DNA of 64,000 bases, taken from contig CM041465.1 in the NCBI GenBank assembly GCA_023213395.1, positions 191,649,741 through 191,713,740 on the forward strand. The letters run 5' to 3'. Shown in pieces: positions 51,800 through 63,061 of this stretch (positions are counted from its first letter, which is position 1; the number at the start of each line of letters is the position of its first letter). Both the position numbers and the translations under genes were made by a program. The notes beneath the pieces were generated by a model. It was not told the DNA's origin. It saw only the letters and a program-made list of their open reading frames with translations, and searched no databases. This stretch comes from Cycas panzhihuaensis (Eukaryota; Cycadophyta).

Positions 51800-52306
51800 G
51801 TTAGCTCAAGGAGGATTCATCCTCTAAGACCTCCTCCTCTAATCCCATCACATTCATATCAACTTAATAATCTCAACACCCTTCCGCCTAGAGTTGGTCT
51901 CGCGCGTAAGGTGGTTACCCAATACCGTCCTTATGAGTGTGCACCTCCTGTGCCACTTACCTACACACATCCTATCCATATCCCTTCATCATCCATGAGG
52001 ATTCGTTTCTTCGTTGGGTCTTGCCTTTCCCTTCCGGCCATCCAAGGGTGGGAAGACCAGCGTTTTGAGGTTACTCAGAAAACCGAGGATATTCTTTGCT
52101 TATGCTACCTCAAAACTAAAACTAAGTTACCTAGAGGGAAGTTGTGCACCAATTGTGGGTCTCGAACTTGTGTTATGACACATAGAGGCCCTGTACGGGT
52201 GTTTCCCTTCAGTTGTAGGATTGACTCTTTGTTTCAGAGTCTTCCGTTGACTGACCTAGTCCTAACCAGGTGTAGTTACCATCCCATAGACGCGATTCCC
52301 TGGTGA
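51800..52306 (+). CDS. LTR-embedded open reading frame, unknown function (copy C)
   Basis: A frame of about 168 codons is open from after the TGA at 51,797 to the TGA at 52,304, just past the LTR end. It corresponds to 676-1,203 and 12,714-13,298 and keeps SSSMRIRF, GWEDQRFEVT, YLKTKTKLPRGKLC, FSCRIDSLF and LVLTRCSYHP. No recognised domain. It lies inside the possible leader intron, so it would be read only from unspliced RNA. Confidence 0.4.
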   Translation, partial: VSSRRIHPLRPPPLIPSHSYQLNNLNTLPPRVGLARKVVTQYRPYECAPPVPLTYTHPIHIPSSSMRIRFFVGSCLSLPAIQGWEDQRFEVTQKTEDILCLCYLKTKTKLPRGKLCTNCGSRTCVMTHRGPVRVFPFSCRIDSLFQSLPLTDLVLTRCSYHPIDAIPW

Positions 52307-52318
52307 CCATACTTGGAA
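52301..52318 (+). promoter_or_regulatory. Candidate primer-binding site of element C
   Basis: TGGTGACCATACTTGGAA lies at the LTR end. The TGG start fits pairing with a tRNA 3' CCA. The matching sites are about 1,178 in A (mutated) and 59,926 in D. The tRNA was not identified. Confidence 0.5.
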
Positions 52319-52555
52319 CCCGCTAGTAAGGGAGTTATTCTTTCTCTTTTTCTTGTTGGTGCTACTACCTCTTGGTAGCTTTCCCTTTTGGTCTTATTGG
52401 GAAGCTCCCAACGTGTGCACTACCTTGTTTCTCTTTTCTTCCAGCGCATAGGCAAGACTTGCATGCGGCGTTTCTCATGTCGCTTACGAGGTCTACCTCT
52501 GTTGTTGGAAAAGCCCTCATATCTTTCCCTTCCCACATTGGATCCTGATTTGATC

Positions 52556-55090
52556 ATGGAAGGATCTCTTTCGGATTGGGCATACCACACTTATGTGTCT
52601 GATTCCCTTGAGCTACCTACTTCCTTCCAAGGGTCCACCTAAGGAAGCGAAGATCCCATCTATTATCCGGGTGACCAGCAACACCCCCAATCTCACCCTT
52701 CCTCTACTCATGAAGTAGAGCCTTCATCTCCTTTAGAGTTTCACCATCATCATGGTGATTCTTGTGAGGATCGTCCTATGAGGTCTGCTTCGTACGAGGT
52801 CCTATCCACCTCTTACGATTAGGTGGATACCCCACCTGCCGATGTAGTTGAAGCTTTAAGTCAATGTTTCCAAGCCGCCTGCCTCTAACCACACCCCAAG
52901 TGGTTTGAGAACATCTTGCAAAGCATTGTGCTTCCTTCTTCTACGTCTCCCTTGCCTCACTCATCTCATTCGCCTTCGTTACCTGTGATAAGCCTGCCTC
53001 TCACCTCATCCTCTTCCCCCCATGGTGTATGTTCCTTGGGGACCACTCAGGGCCTGTCCTCTTCTCAACTTGGGTTGAGCATGCCCCCGTTTAGTTAAAC
53101 GAATAGTCCTCCTCCAACCATCGTTTATCCACCTCCCACTAGACCTAGGGGACCCGCATGTCCCTCTACTTCTAGTCACGTGGGGTTCGTTACCACACAA
53201 CCTCAACACCAACCTAGGGACTCTTCTCTCTATGTGCCTCCTGGTTATACTACTCAATCGTGGGGGCATGGTAAAGGGAACTCTCTACCCGCTTATGGGG
53301 TGGACCCTTTGCATCCTTATGGGGTCGCGCCACCCACGGGCGGCCCATATGGGTAAAATTTGGTCCCTCATCCCTCATTTCTGTCATCCTGCATGGCACC
53401 TCACATCACGCCTTTACAAGGAGGGCCAACTTCTTCCCAAGGCATTTTCCCTCAAGCTCCTTTTCAATAAGGAGCGTTCCCTCTAGGAGGGATGGGTCCA
53501 TCGCACCCATCCGCTCCTATGTAGGTTTCTTCGACTATGTGATTCGTGCCTACTCACCAAGCGGTGGGAGGACAACATTCCCTTTCGAACTAAACCCTCC
53601 AAGGAGGATTTAGGCAAACTTACCCACCAACATTTCCAACTTCTATTGACCCTATGGTCCAGTCAACGGCATGCCCCTTTATGGACTATCAGTCAACATC
53701 CTTATCCATCGAGGTGTTAAGAACTAACTTGCCACCTCACCCTTCTGAAGTCCCCAAATTCGATGGGACTTCGTTGTAGGACCCAACAGAGCATGTCCGT
53801 AGTTTCTCTATGGCATGCATTGACTACTGGGCCTATGACCACATTCTCATGAAACTATTTCCGCAATCTCTTCAAGGCGATGCCCTCAAGTGGTTTTATT
53901 GCCTACCTGCTCACTGTATTTTTTCATTCCAGCAACTTGTGGATGAATTTGTCAACTACTTTGACGTAATTCGTCCATTTGAGAGTGGGATGAAATCCCT
54001 TTTGTCTCTTAAATAAGGTCACGACGAAATGAATCGTGACTTTGTGAGACGTTTCCACGACCTTCTTCATTCCACCAAGGTGACTTTTCTTGAGGAGTTG
54101 AAGAGGGACCTCTTTGTCATTGCCCTTCACCCAGAAGTCCACGTGGAAGTCCTTAAGATGGGGGAGACTACGTGCGACTCTGCCATAGCGAAGTGCTTGG
54201 TGCTTGAGGCCATTGAGATCTAGGATGGACTTAAGAAGCCTCTAAAGTCCTCACAGCGACGCGAGGCACCTCCACCATCAAAAGAAATGAAAACCCAGCA
54301 ACCCGCTAGGTCCTCTTCTTATCCTACTGAGAAGACCCTAGATCCTCTCACTTCAGCCATACGTTCATTCGAATGTACTATGAAGGAGCTGAAGCTCTAA
54401 GCTCCATCCTCCACATCTAACAAGCCAGTTCACCAGGCTTCCCAAGCTGCTCCTTCTAAGGGTGGAAACACCCAGTCCTCTCAAGCGAGGAAACCCGATT
54501 CCTCCCTTGAGAGGAAGTGGTGCTTCATCCATGGGGAGTGCTTCCACAATAATTCGTAGTGTCGGGCCCAGCATCCTAAAACTGCCCTGCAATGTGATTC
54601 TTCCCCCAAATGGACGTCTAAGCCTAACCTAGACTAACCTGTCCATAGAGATCCCTTTCCCAAACATGAGGAACGCGATCGTAACCACTAACAAAAAAAC
54701 AACTGAAACTGAGGAAGATCCCCAAACCCTCGCCCTTCACAAGCTAAAGGGAAGGGTGCGAGGAATTCATCCTCCTCCTCGGGTTCCCTTGATTGTCGTA
54801 CCCCTCACCTTTGCGATCCCAGAACAAGGGAAAGAAGGTCATTCAAATACCTGAGACTACTCTATTGTATACTTTGACCCGGTCTCAAGCAGTCAAAGAG
54901 GCGAACAACACCTCTTCATCTACACCTCACCCTGATCCTCTTCTAGAGGCCCCTCCTCCAGAAGTCCCCAAGCTTGCCAAGACTGTTCTCGTGTGTCCTG
55001 GCTGTTACAATTTTTGAAGGGCTCTTCCCCAACCTACCACGAAGGGGAAGCCCTTCTCTATTGTTGATGAACTTCATATTGTCGCCGCAG
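52556..55090 (+). pseudogene. gag: Gypsy gag polyprotein, degenerate (copy C)
   Basis: It starts MEGSLSDWAYHTYVSDS and is collinear with copy A. The Pro/Ser-rich N-terminal part is followed by the gag domain at about 53,790-54,220 (MACIDYWAYDHILMKLF, LQGDALKWFY, MNRDFVRRFHDLLHSTK) and the Cys/His knuckle at about 54,515-54,575 (KWCFIHGECFHNNS, then a stop where the family continues). Stops include a TAG at about 53,777 and a TAA at 54,014 where D has CAA. Unlike A it keeps the MNRDFVRRFHDLL stretch without the one-base loss. Confidence 0.85.
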
Positions 55091-55092
55091 GG

Positions 55093-55860
55093 GTGTCCTT
55101 GATGGATGTGTTGAGAAATTGTCATGAGCAACGCGCTCTCTTTCTTGAAGCTCTTGGTCAACAAGATGCTTCCATCCATGCGATAGGCGCCACCTCCCAT
55201 GGACCACCTATCATCTCATTTGATCCTCGAGATCTCCTATCTTCCAGCGAACGGGAGAAGCTTTTGCATTACCCATTTGTCATTTCTATTGACACTCCCA
55301 ATTTTATCATAAAGAAGACCATCATAGATAATGGCTCCTCGGTTAATGATATGCCTGTGCGCATGCTCAAGGAGCTGGGCATAGCTCTTTAGTTTGTCTC
55401 TTGGAAATGCCAAGGGTATGACGGGACTAAGAAGTCCCCCTTAAGGGCAGTCTTCCTTTCCCTCACCTTAGGAGGGAAAACCATCTCTGTCAAAGTTGTT
55501 GTACTCAATATCGATGTGGAGTATAACCTCTTGTTGGGCTAACCATGGCTTGACCAAATGGGAGCAATTTGCTCCTCGCATTGGGGGCAACTTAAGTTTA
55601 TCCATGAAGGACGAGTTAAAGTTGTTGCCCATGAGCCTATGCTATCTCACACTTCTCATGCAACCTGCCAGGCTGTCTTCGATGATGAAGATAGCGATCC
55701 TGAGGAGGCTACCCCTTCCGTGGGGCCTCTGTTTCAGGAGACTGACCTTCATCAGTCTGAACCTATGCCTTGTCATGAGCCAAACCTAATCAGGTTTGCC
55801 CATCTTGGTGTAGGTAATTACGGTTACTTAGCCATCATGGGTGATTCTGAGTAAGATAGT
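55093..55860 (+). pseudogene. Gypsy aspartic protease, degenerate (copy C)
   Basis: The linker LMDVLRNCHEQRALFLEALG leads to TIIDNGSSVNDMPVRMLKEL (active-site Asp codon 55,327). A TAG follows LGIAL, then after a frame change VEYNLLLG, a stop, PWLDQMG, and LKFIHEGRVKVVAHEPM. This is better preserved than in A over the C-terminal half. The fold signatures DNGSS and LLG-x-PWL identify retropepsin. Confidence 0.8.
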
Positions 55861-56640
55861 GAGGGTTATGAGCCCCCTCCTCGGCGTGTTACCCTTGTTT
55901 CATGTGCACCTAGGAGGATATCCCGATCGAATATTCCTACTCCTTTTCATTTTACATTGGCTCCTAAGACACTGGTTTCGAACCAGCCACTTCTTTCACC
56001 TTCTCGCCCTCCCCGAGCAGCTTCATGTAGTCATCCACGTCGACGAGCCACTCATAGAGGTACTTCTTCTTCACACTCTAGATCCTCACCGAGGCCCAGA
56101 GCCACTCCTACTCAGATGCGACCTTGTTGCATGATTCGTCACGTGTTAAGTCTATCGCTCTCATTTGGTTCTGACCAAAACCATTTTGTTTATAGGCCTA
56201 GCCACACAAGGCCTACCCTTCGTCACCTATTTCTAATTCTACATGTGCCTACCCCTACCCCTGTGTGGGCTAGGCATACTTCGTTCTCCTCTTGCGCTCT
56301 GAAATGAGCCTAAACTACCATCTTAGGTGTGTCCCTATTTACCCTAGTCATAAGTGGAATGGCGGCTTAGGGTGGCCTTCTTACTTCTTTTGGGTTCCTC
56401 CAACAGAACCCCTTATCCCCCTTTTTCTCTAGGGGGGGCCCGTCTTCCTAATTGGGTGTGTTGTCCCTGTCGCTCCTGAGCCTAGAAACACTTCCCAACC
56501 AGTATGACATGTTGGAGTTTCGTCACTCCCTTCTGCTGGCACTTCCTTTGCATATTCTGTTATGCTCCTATGTGGACATGTATGCCGCCCTACTTCCTAG
56601 CCTCACATATGTCCATCGCCGATGCTCATGGTGATCGTGT
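55861..56640 (+). pseudogene. Post-protease Ser/Pro/Arg-rich tail of element C
   Basis: The frame continues after GVGNYGYLAIMGDSE with a stop, then low-complexity Ser/Pro/Arg/Thr-rich sequence to a TGA at 56,305. It is homologous to 4,800-5,245 in A. No reverse transcriptase signature. The remaining bases to 56,640 are non-coding and shared with A. Confidence 0.5.
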
Positions 56641-57378
56641 GTGCGCCTACTAGGAATGTGGCCCTACATGAAAGGAAGTGTGTGCAACTCATGCAGACCT
56701 CAAACACAAGCCATATGATAATTAACTCAAAACATCATGATCCATAGGTCCTTATGCATCTGTGCACCCTCATGCATATACACACAAATATACATACAAA
56801 CGCAAATACAACATCATCCATCATCATATGTCATCATACACATCAGTATATATCAAATGGGATGTCGATGGCTCCATCTATATACGTAAAATTGCCATGT
56901 GTCATATCATATAAACGGTATGGTATATCATCCGCGGGAATCCAGAATCCTCGCAGAGAGGAGTACAATCATGTGGTAACATATGGTGACTCCTTGGAGG
57001 TCTGATGCTTTCCCAAGTCAAAACTGGTATATCCTACTCTCTAATGATGCCCTGCTCCTGGGGTATCATCTCCCAGTCTATGTGATCCCTCTCTTGGGGA
57101 CCACATGCCTCCTAGACTCCTCCTGCGCCTCTAGGAGCACCCTGCCTCGCTCCCCTCGTCCCAAGGCCTCATCGGGGCCGTCACCATCATATGGGTATAT
57201 GTCCTGCTCCGCTACGACCTCGATGTCATTTGGTTCACTAGCTGATCATATCATGCCTGGATACGATCCCTCTCACCCTCCACTCCTCGGAGCCGTTCCT
57301 CTAGCACCGCTGTCCTGATGCATCACCACCTGCTCCTCCTTGAGCCTCTACAGTTTGGACCCAGCCTCGTAGAGTATC
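56641..57378 (-). pseudogene. 3' end of antisense PMD/coiled-coil gene, element C
   Basis: This corresponds to about 5,580-6,315 in A. On the minus strand the coiled-coil C-terminus (GVEGERDRIQA and flanking sequence) lies at about 57,060-57,330 with stops. The rest of the gene, RNase H and the 3' LTR are not seen because element D interrupts C at 57,378/57,379; they may lie beyond the window. Confidence 0.6.
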
Positions 57379-57923
57379 TGCTTCCGGCCCGGAATGGATA
57401 CTAATCACCGACTTCGTAAGTGTGTATGTCTCTAGCATTATCATCATTTTTATTTACCGATTGTCCGCTACATATTTGCATGCGTATGACTTTGTGGGCG
57501 GCACGGTCGTCGTCCACACCTATGTTTAGCCTATGACGACTATAGCAGGGCACACTCTTAGCGAGTGTGGCACCGGTGACCGTGACATTTCCCGTGATCC
57601 GCCTCCTCTCTCCTGGATCCACCGGGTTTGCGCCACCTCCACCCGTGTGTTGTCTCATCGTCGCTTGTTTAGCTTGCCACCTCATTTGGGGTTCTATTTC
57701 GCCTCCGTGGGCCCGCTTTCTTGTTTGCTCCCGTGGGTGTTTTAGTTGTCCTTTAGCCTTTTCGGCCGCTTGCCCTCACTGGACCGGTTGGGGCCCCATT
57801 TGTGTCTCCAGTGCGCATCACGGATTTTCATGCATCTGCTAGGATTTTCGCGATCACGGAATATTCGCAGACCGCTTAAAGTTTCCGTGAGACGACTGTC
57901 TCAGCTTGTTTTTAAAAATCCGC

Positions 57924-57960
57924 CGTGGCAATTTCGCATTTATTGCGAAACTGCCACGTG
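57924..57960 (+). promoter_or_regulatory. U3 hairpin with G-box, element D
   Basis: CGTGGCAATTTCGCA and TGCGAAACTGCCACG form a 15-bp stem with one mismatch and a TTTAT loop; CACGTG is at 57,955-57,960. Same position and arms as in element C, so conserved between subfamilies. A TTTAGTACTTAAAG about 60 bp downstream is in the place of the TATA box. Confidence 0.55.
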
Positions 57961-59275
57961 GTTCGCGCCTTTTCTCCCTTCCAGCCGTGCCCTATTCACG
58001 CATTACTTTAGGGTTTTGCTTTAGTACTTAAAGATCTTTTGGCCTGCTTTCAAGGATCTTTGGACTCACTTTTGGATTTACTCTCAAGAGGAACACTCTC
58101 CCGCTTCCGCTCTCTTCTGCATTGTTTTCTTTGAATCGACCTCAGACTCTTCATACAGCGCCGGGCTCTCCTTTGGCTTGGCTGAGACATTCTCTCAGCC
58201 CCTCAAACGCCTTGGAGAGGGCTCCTTTGAAGCGGTTTCCAACTGTTTTCTACCCAGGCAGTCCACGAGTTCCCCGTTTGCAGGTGTTTCCCGTTCCACC
58301 TCCATAGCAGGCCCCTACCGCTCTATTCCAGATCTAGGCCATTTGTTCCAGCCCTTCTTCGCTGTCTTTTGGCTGGGGCAAATCCCTTGCCTCCCTTTCC
58401 AGGTACTCTTCACTTTGTATTTGTTTTTGGTGATATTTACACTTCAGCTTATTTGTTCTCATTTGTTGCTTGAGAGTTGGTTTTCCTCCCTCTTGAGGAC
58501 TGCTGTACCACTCTCCCTCTGCTTCTTGCTTGTTCTTTGTCCAAGGCGTTGAGGGGTTGCATAGGCTTTGGAGAGGAGCTGGGTGGATTCCGTACCACCT
58601 TCCACGCTCCCTAGGCGGCTCTTAGCCCCCCAAAACCTCCCTCTCGCCTCGTGCTTCTCTTGGCTTGTAAACAAGGGTTCGAAGGCTCCCCTTGGTTGCC
58701 CAAACCAGCACTGTCACAAGTTGCGGCTGATTTGGGACCCTTTATTCAGTTTGGGTGCCATCCATAGGCCCCAACCGGGTTCTTGCTCCACCTTTGCTCC
58801 CGGTTGCAGGTTTGCTCCCGTAGCATCCGGTTCCCGTGGGTGTCTTTGGGTCTTTCTTGCCCCTTCTTGCGGTAGTTTCGGCCTTGAGTCTTGACTTTCT
58901 CCTCACGCCCGTGGCTCTTGGGAGAGGTTTGGGCACCATTTATGGAGGTAGGCCACTCGAGGCTTACCTTGTTGTTTCCCTTCATTTGGATCGTTCTTCT
59001 TTGGTATTTTCCTTATTGGACTAACACTGATGCATGTACATTTAGACTCTCGTTTATGTTGTTAGACATATATTGCTAGATCTTTGTGTTGCATATAGGT
59101 GTTCTCCCCCAAGAGGGAGACCTTTGTTGCTTCTGGTACTCGGACGCGGAGAACGTTGCCGCTGCCCCTTCCACCTGCAGAAGCGTCCCTTGCATGTGTC
59201 ATATTTTATGCTATCTCATTTGCTAGTTAGTGTTTCTTTCCTTCCTTCTAGATCGCATTTACTTTTCCCGGGAAG

Positions 59276-59281
59276 GTAAGG
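59276..59281 (+). promoter_or_regulatory. Conserved splice-donor motif in LTR (copy D)
   Basis: AAG|GTAAGG in GGGAAGGTAAGGAAGCCCC, the same block as in A, B and C. No clear acceptor was found before gag in D. Confidence 0.35.
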
Positions 59282-59659
59282 AAGCCCCTTCGCTTGCCGC
59301 TACATTTCACATCCCAGATGCATGGAGTGGTTGGGTGCTCCTCTGAAGGCTACGCCATCTCTCACGCCGGCCCATGTGCACGCTCCGTTCCTCTTCGCTA
59401 CCCCTGGTCTTTTTTCCTTCTTTTATTCTTTTCCTAGTAATTAGAACATCGAAAGATTAAAAGGGAAAATTGCCTTTTTTGTATTGGTTTGCGATTTGTT
59501 TGCCTTGTTGCATGTACTTTTGTTATTCGTAGGAGAGGTTGTAGGAGTCTTCTTCTTTCTTACCCTTCCTCCCACTTCATTTGCCGAGCGCCTTGCTTCC
59601 CGCATCGCTCGTATACCCGGTTAGATTGCATAGGATTGTTCTTGGCCTATCCTTATTAG

Positions 59660-59958
59660 GTTCTTTCTCTCTCCTTTCTGGCCACCCAAGGGTGGGAGGG
59701 GCCTCCCCCCCGGTCAACCCGGGTTCGTCCCCACGATCTTCGCCCTTCGCTCGAGGCGGTGAAGGGTCACCCAGTAGTAGCCATACTCCATTGCAGATCC
59801 CGAACTCGGCGCTCGCGCAGGCGCCTGCGTGGTAGTTGCTTGCCTTGTAGGTTCCACTTCCTACCGCTTTCGTCACCATCTCTCCCGCCTATCGGGCCAA
59901 AGCGGTTATCCCAGCGGGCCCATCATGCGACCATACTGGACCGCCAAGAAGGGAGCTA
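59660..59958 (+). CDS. LTR open frame corresponding to A/B/C LTR ORF (copy D)
   Basis: In the frame aligned with the A/B/C LTR ORF, D is open from after a TAG at 59,657 past the LTR end to the TAG at 59,956. It keeps only landmarks: FLATQGWEG (against LPAIQGWED) and LPCRFHFLPL (against FTCRIDSLFRSLPL). The middle is much more Arg/Pro-rich and hard to align. Confidence 0.25.
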
Positions 59959-60177
59959 GTCTCGCTCTCTGCTGGTTTCGCTACTCTGTGTGATCCTTTC
60001 TATACTGTCTTGACCTCCACGTTGGGGCCCCCAACGCTGCGTGTTATACCATTCCTTCTCTTTCCCGACATCGTCGGCCGACCTTGCATGTTGTTTCTCT
60101 CGTCGTTTGTGCGGTCTACCCCCTTTGTTAGAAGACCCCGAGTACAGCCTTCTTGCCTCGTCGGATCCCGATCCGAC

Positions 60178-61887
60178 TATGGAAGGGTACTCTTCCGATT
60201 GGACCTACCACGCCTTGTTATGGAAACCCAAGCTCTTCCTTCTTCATTATTCCGGAGTCCACCCAAGAGGGTGACGACTCCTTTTACTACCCGATCGATC
60301 AACACCTTTCTTGTGCTCCCCATCCTTCTACCCACGCCGTAGAGGGATCCGTTCCTCCTGAGGATTGCCGCAGCGATGGCGATTTTATGAGGAACCTTCG
60401 ATGGACATGCCTTGTTGGGGTCCCGATCACCTCTTATGGGTATGTGGGGACTCCTCCATTGACGTGCTTGAGGCTCTTGGCGGATGCCGCCGGCGCATGC
60501 TCTCAACCACGTCCCGAATGGCTTGAGGGTGTCTGCAGGGAGCCTCTTCCTCCTCGCTCTTCCCCTCACGCTTCATCCTCGTCCACCTTTCTGTGACAAC
60601 AAACCCTTTCGTGCTCACGCCAGTCGCCCCATTCGTTTCTGCGGTGGGGGCACGTGTGGCACCTTCCATCCCTTATCAAGGCCCTAATGCCTTAGGGCCT
60701 TCTCACTGCAGTGTCCGTCCCTCGGTTGGGTGTTAGCATACCCGTTCCCGATCCAACTAATGTGCCGTCTCCCAATCTGGCACATGCTGCTCCTAGTAGG
60801 CCTAGTCGCCCTGCTAGCCTTCCAGCCGCCAGTCAGGTGGGATTCGTTCCCACGCATCCTCCAACCCAGCGCGTTGGTGCTTCTTTCTACGTTCCCCCAG
60901 GGTATACTTCTCAACCTTGGGGGCAGGGTAGGGGAAGCCGTCTTCCTGTTTATGGGATGGATCCGCTACACCCATACGGAATGGCCCCACCTACAGGTGG
61001 CCGTATGGGCGGAACCTTCGCATCCCTCTTGTCCGCCATCCAATGCAGTTCCATCCGTTGTGCCTTCGCAAGGGAATCCGACTCCCTTCCAAGGCGCCCT
61101 TTTCCACGCCTCTTGTCAGCAAGGGGTGGTTCCTCAAGGAGGGATGGGTGTCCTACCCCCATCCGCTCCTTGCGCGCCACCTACTTCGACGTTCGTTGAT
61201 CCTACGGTTCAGGCAAGGGCGCGCCCCTTCGTGGACTTTAGGTCAACCCCTCTCTCGGTTGAGGCGTTGCGAACCAACTTGCCGCCTCATCCTCCCGAAG
61301 TTCCTAGATTCGATGGGACTTCGTCGCAAGACCCGACGGAGCATGTCCGTAGTTTCTCTATGGCATGCATCGATTACTGGGCTTACGACCATATTTTGAT
61401 GAAACTCTTTCCTCGATCCTTGCAGGGTGACGCCCTTAAATGGTTTTATCGTCTCCCTGCCCACTCGCCTATTCATTCCGAATTGGTGGACGAGTTCATC
61501 AATTACTTTGATGTAGCTCGCCCATTCGAGAGCGGGATGAAATCCCTCCTCTCGCTCAAACAAGGTCACGATGAGATGAATCGTGACTTTGTGCGGCGAT
61601 TCCACGATCTGCTTCACTCCACCAAGGCGACCTTGCCCGAGGAGCTGAAGCGGGACCTGTTTGTCAATGCGCCGTCCGAAGTCCACGTGGAAGTCCTCAA
61701 GATGGGGGCGACCACGTGTGATTCCGCGATCGCCAAGTGCTTGGCGTTGGAGGCTATTGAGATCCAAGTTGGTCTCAAGAAACCTCTTAAGCCCTCACAA
61801 CGCCGTGAGGCACCACCCCCTACCAAAGACGCTAAACCTTCTCAGCCGACGCGCGGTCTTCCTCTCATCCCACCGAGAGGACCTTAG
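60178..61887 (+). pseudogene. gag: Gypsy gag of element D, well preserved domain, frameshifted N-terminus
   Basis: It starts MEGYSSDWTYH. The Pro-rich part is split over several frames (shifts at about 60,250, between about 60,600 and 60,711, and at about 61,015). From about 61,020 to 61,886 one clean frame contains the whole gag domain: FVDPTVQARARPFVDF, MACIDYWAYDHILMKLFPRS, LQGDALKWFYRLPAH, MNRDFVRRFHDLLHSTKAT, KRDLFVN, CDSAIAKCLALEAIEIQVGL. A further shift ends the frame at 61,887 before the knuckle region. The damage is mostly single-base indels rather than the C-to-T stops seen in A and C. Confidence 0.85.
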
Positions 61888-63061
61888 ATCCCCTCACATC
61901 GCCTATACGCCTGCTCGAGCGTCACGATGAAGGAGCTCAAGCTTCAAGGTCCTTCGTCTCCTACTTCAAACAAACAAGTCCAACAAACTACCCAAGCTCC
62001 TCTTCCGGGAATGGGAACGCCTCCTCCCAAGCGAGAAGGTCCGGCCCTCCGCTTGAGAAGAAGTGGTGTTCCATTCATGGGGATTGCTCCATGACGATTC
62101 ACGTTGTAGGGCCCGGCATCCAAAGGATGCCCTCGACGCGATTCCTCTCCCAAACGGGCCTCAAGGCCTAATCTAGACCAACTTTTTCACAAGGATCCGT
62201 TCCTAAACATAGGGGAACGTGATCGCAACCCCAAACCAAGAACAACGTAGAACCAAGGAAGATCTCCTGATCCCCGCCCTTCCCGCGACAAAGGGAAGGG
62301 CGCCCGGAACTCTTCTTCCTCTTCTCGTTCTCCTAGCCGTCGTACTCCGTCGCCTTCACGACCCCGGAATAGGGGGAAGACGGTGATTCCTGCTTGAAGC
62401 AACTCCGACTTTCGCCCTTACGCGATCTCAAACTGCTAAGGAAGCGGCGGGGGCTGCCGGTTCTTCCGTTCCTTCCAATCCCCTTCCGGAGACCCTTCCT
62501 CCGGAAATCCCTCTTTTCCCCAAGGCTATTCTGGCGGGTCGTTCACGACTTTCGGGGGGCACTTAGGCAACGCAGTGGGAAGGGTAAACCCTTCTCCGTC
62601 GTGGGACGAGCTCCATACGTTGCCGCAGGAATGTCCTTGATGGACGTTCGAGGAGTTGTCCCAGCAACAGCCCTCCTCTGGAAGCTTTAGGATCGGAGAT
62701 GTGCTGCCCACGCTTTGGGCGTCGCCCAAGATGGCGGACCCACTATTTCCTTCGATCCTAAGGATCTTCCTCCCGCCGGTGAGCAGGAACGCGTCGGTGG
62801 AACTTCCCATTCACCATCACGATCGACGCCTGATTGTACCCTCAGAACTGTTGTCGACAACGGCTCTTACATCGATGCCATGCCCTTGCGTGTTATGCAA
62901 GAGCTTGGTATCTCATATGGAACCTTCCTGGCGATGCCAAGGGTATGACGAGCGAAGACCCTCTGATGCTGCCGCGATTAGCTCACCCTTGGGGCAAAAC
63001 CGTTCTTCCGATGTTGTAGTCCTCGGCGTTGGCGTGATTACAACCTCCTTCTAGGTCGCCC
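61888..63061 (+). pseudogene. Gag C-terminus and aspartic protease of element D, multiply frameshifted
   Basis: Homology to A and C continues through several frames. Clear landmarks are the protease active site TLRTVVDNGSYIDAMP at about 62,841-62,890 (Asp codon 62,856) followed by RVMQELGISYG. The knuckle segment is present as DNA near 62,060-62,110 but out of frame. Confidence 0.7.

Larger units (their letters stand above)
49188..52299 (+). repeat. 5' LTR of gypsy element C, complete
   Basis: It is collinear over about 3.1 kb with the 3' LTR of element A (10,094-13,214). It starts TATTTCCCAACTACCGG (TG to TA) and ends at GATTCC just before the primer-binding site. It contains the TATA box (49,907), a G-box hairpin (49,811-49,847), the conserved splice donor (51,208) and the LTR reading frame. 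The five bases before it are CCAGT. Confidence 0.85.
57379..59925 (+). repeat. 5' LTR of gypsy element D
   Basis: It starts TGCTTCCGGCCCGGAATGG where homology between C and A breaks off (left flank GTATC at 57,374-57,378) and ends GGGCCCATCA directly before a primer-binding-like TGCGACCATACTGG. It is distantly collinear with the A/B/C LTRs (G-box hairpin, GGGAAGGTAAGGAAGCCCC donor block, CACCCAAGGGTGGGA block) but is 2.5 kb and more GC-rich, marking a separate subfamily. Confidence 0.8.

Noticed and set aside
58122-58894. Overlapping open frames of 60-124 codons in the element D LTR
   Set aside because: They are not aligned with any open frame in the A, B or C LTRs, overlap one another in different frames, and are expected in GC-rich sequence.
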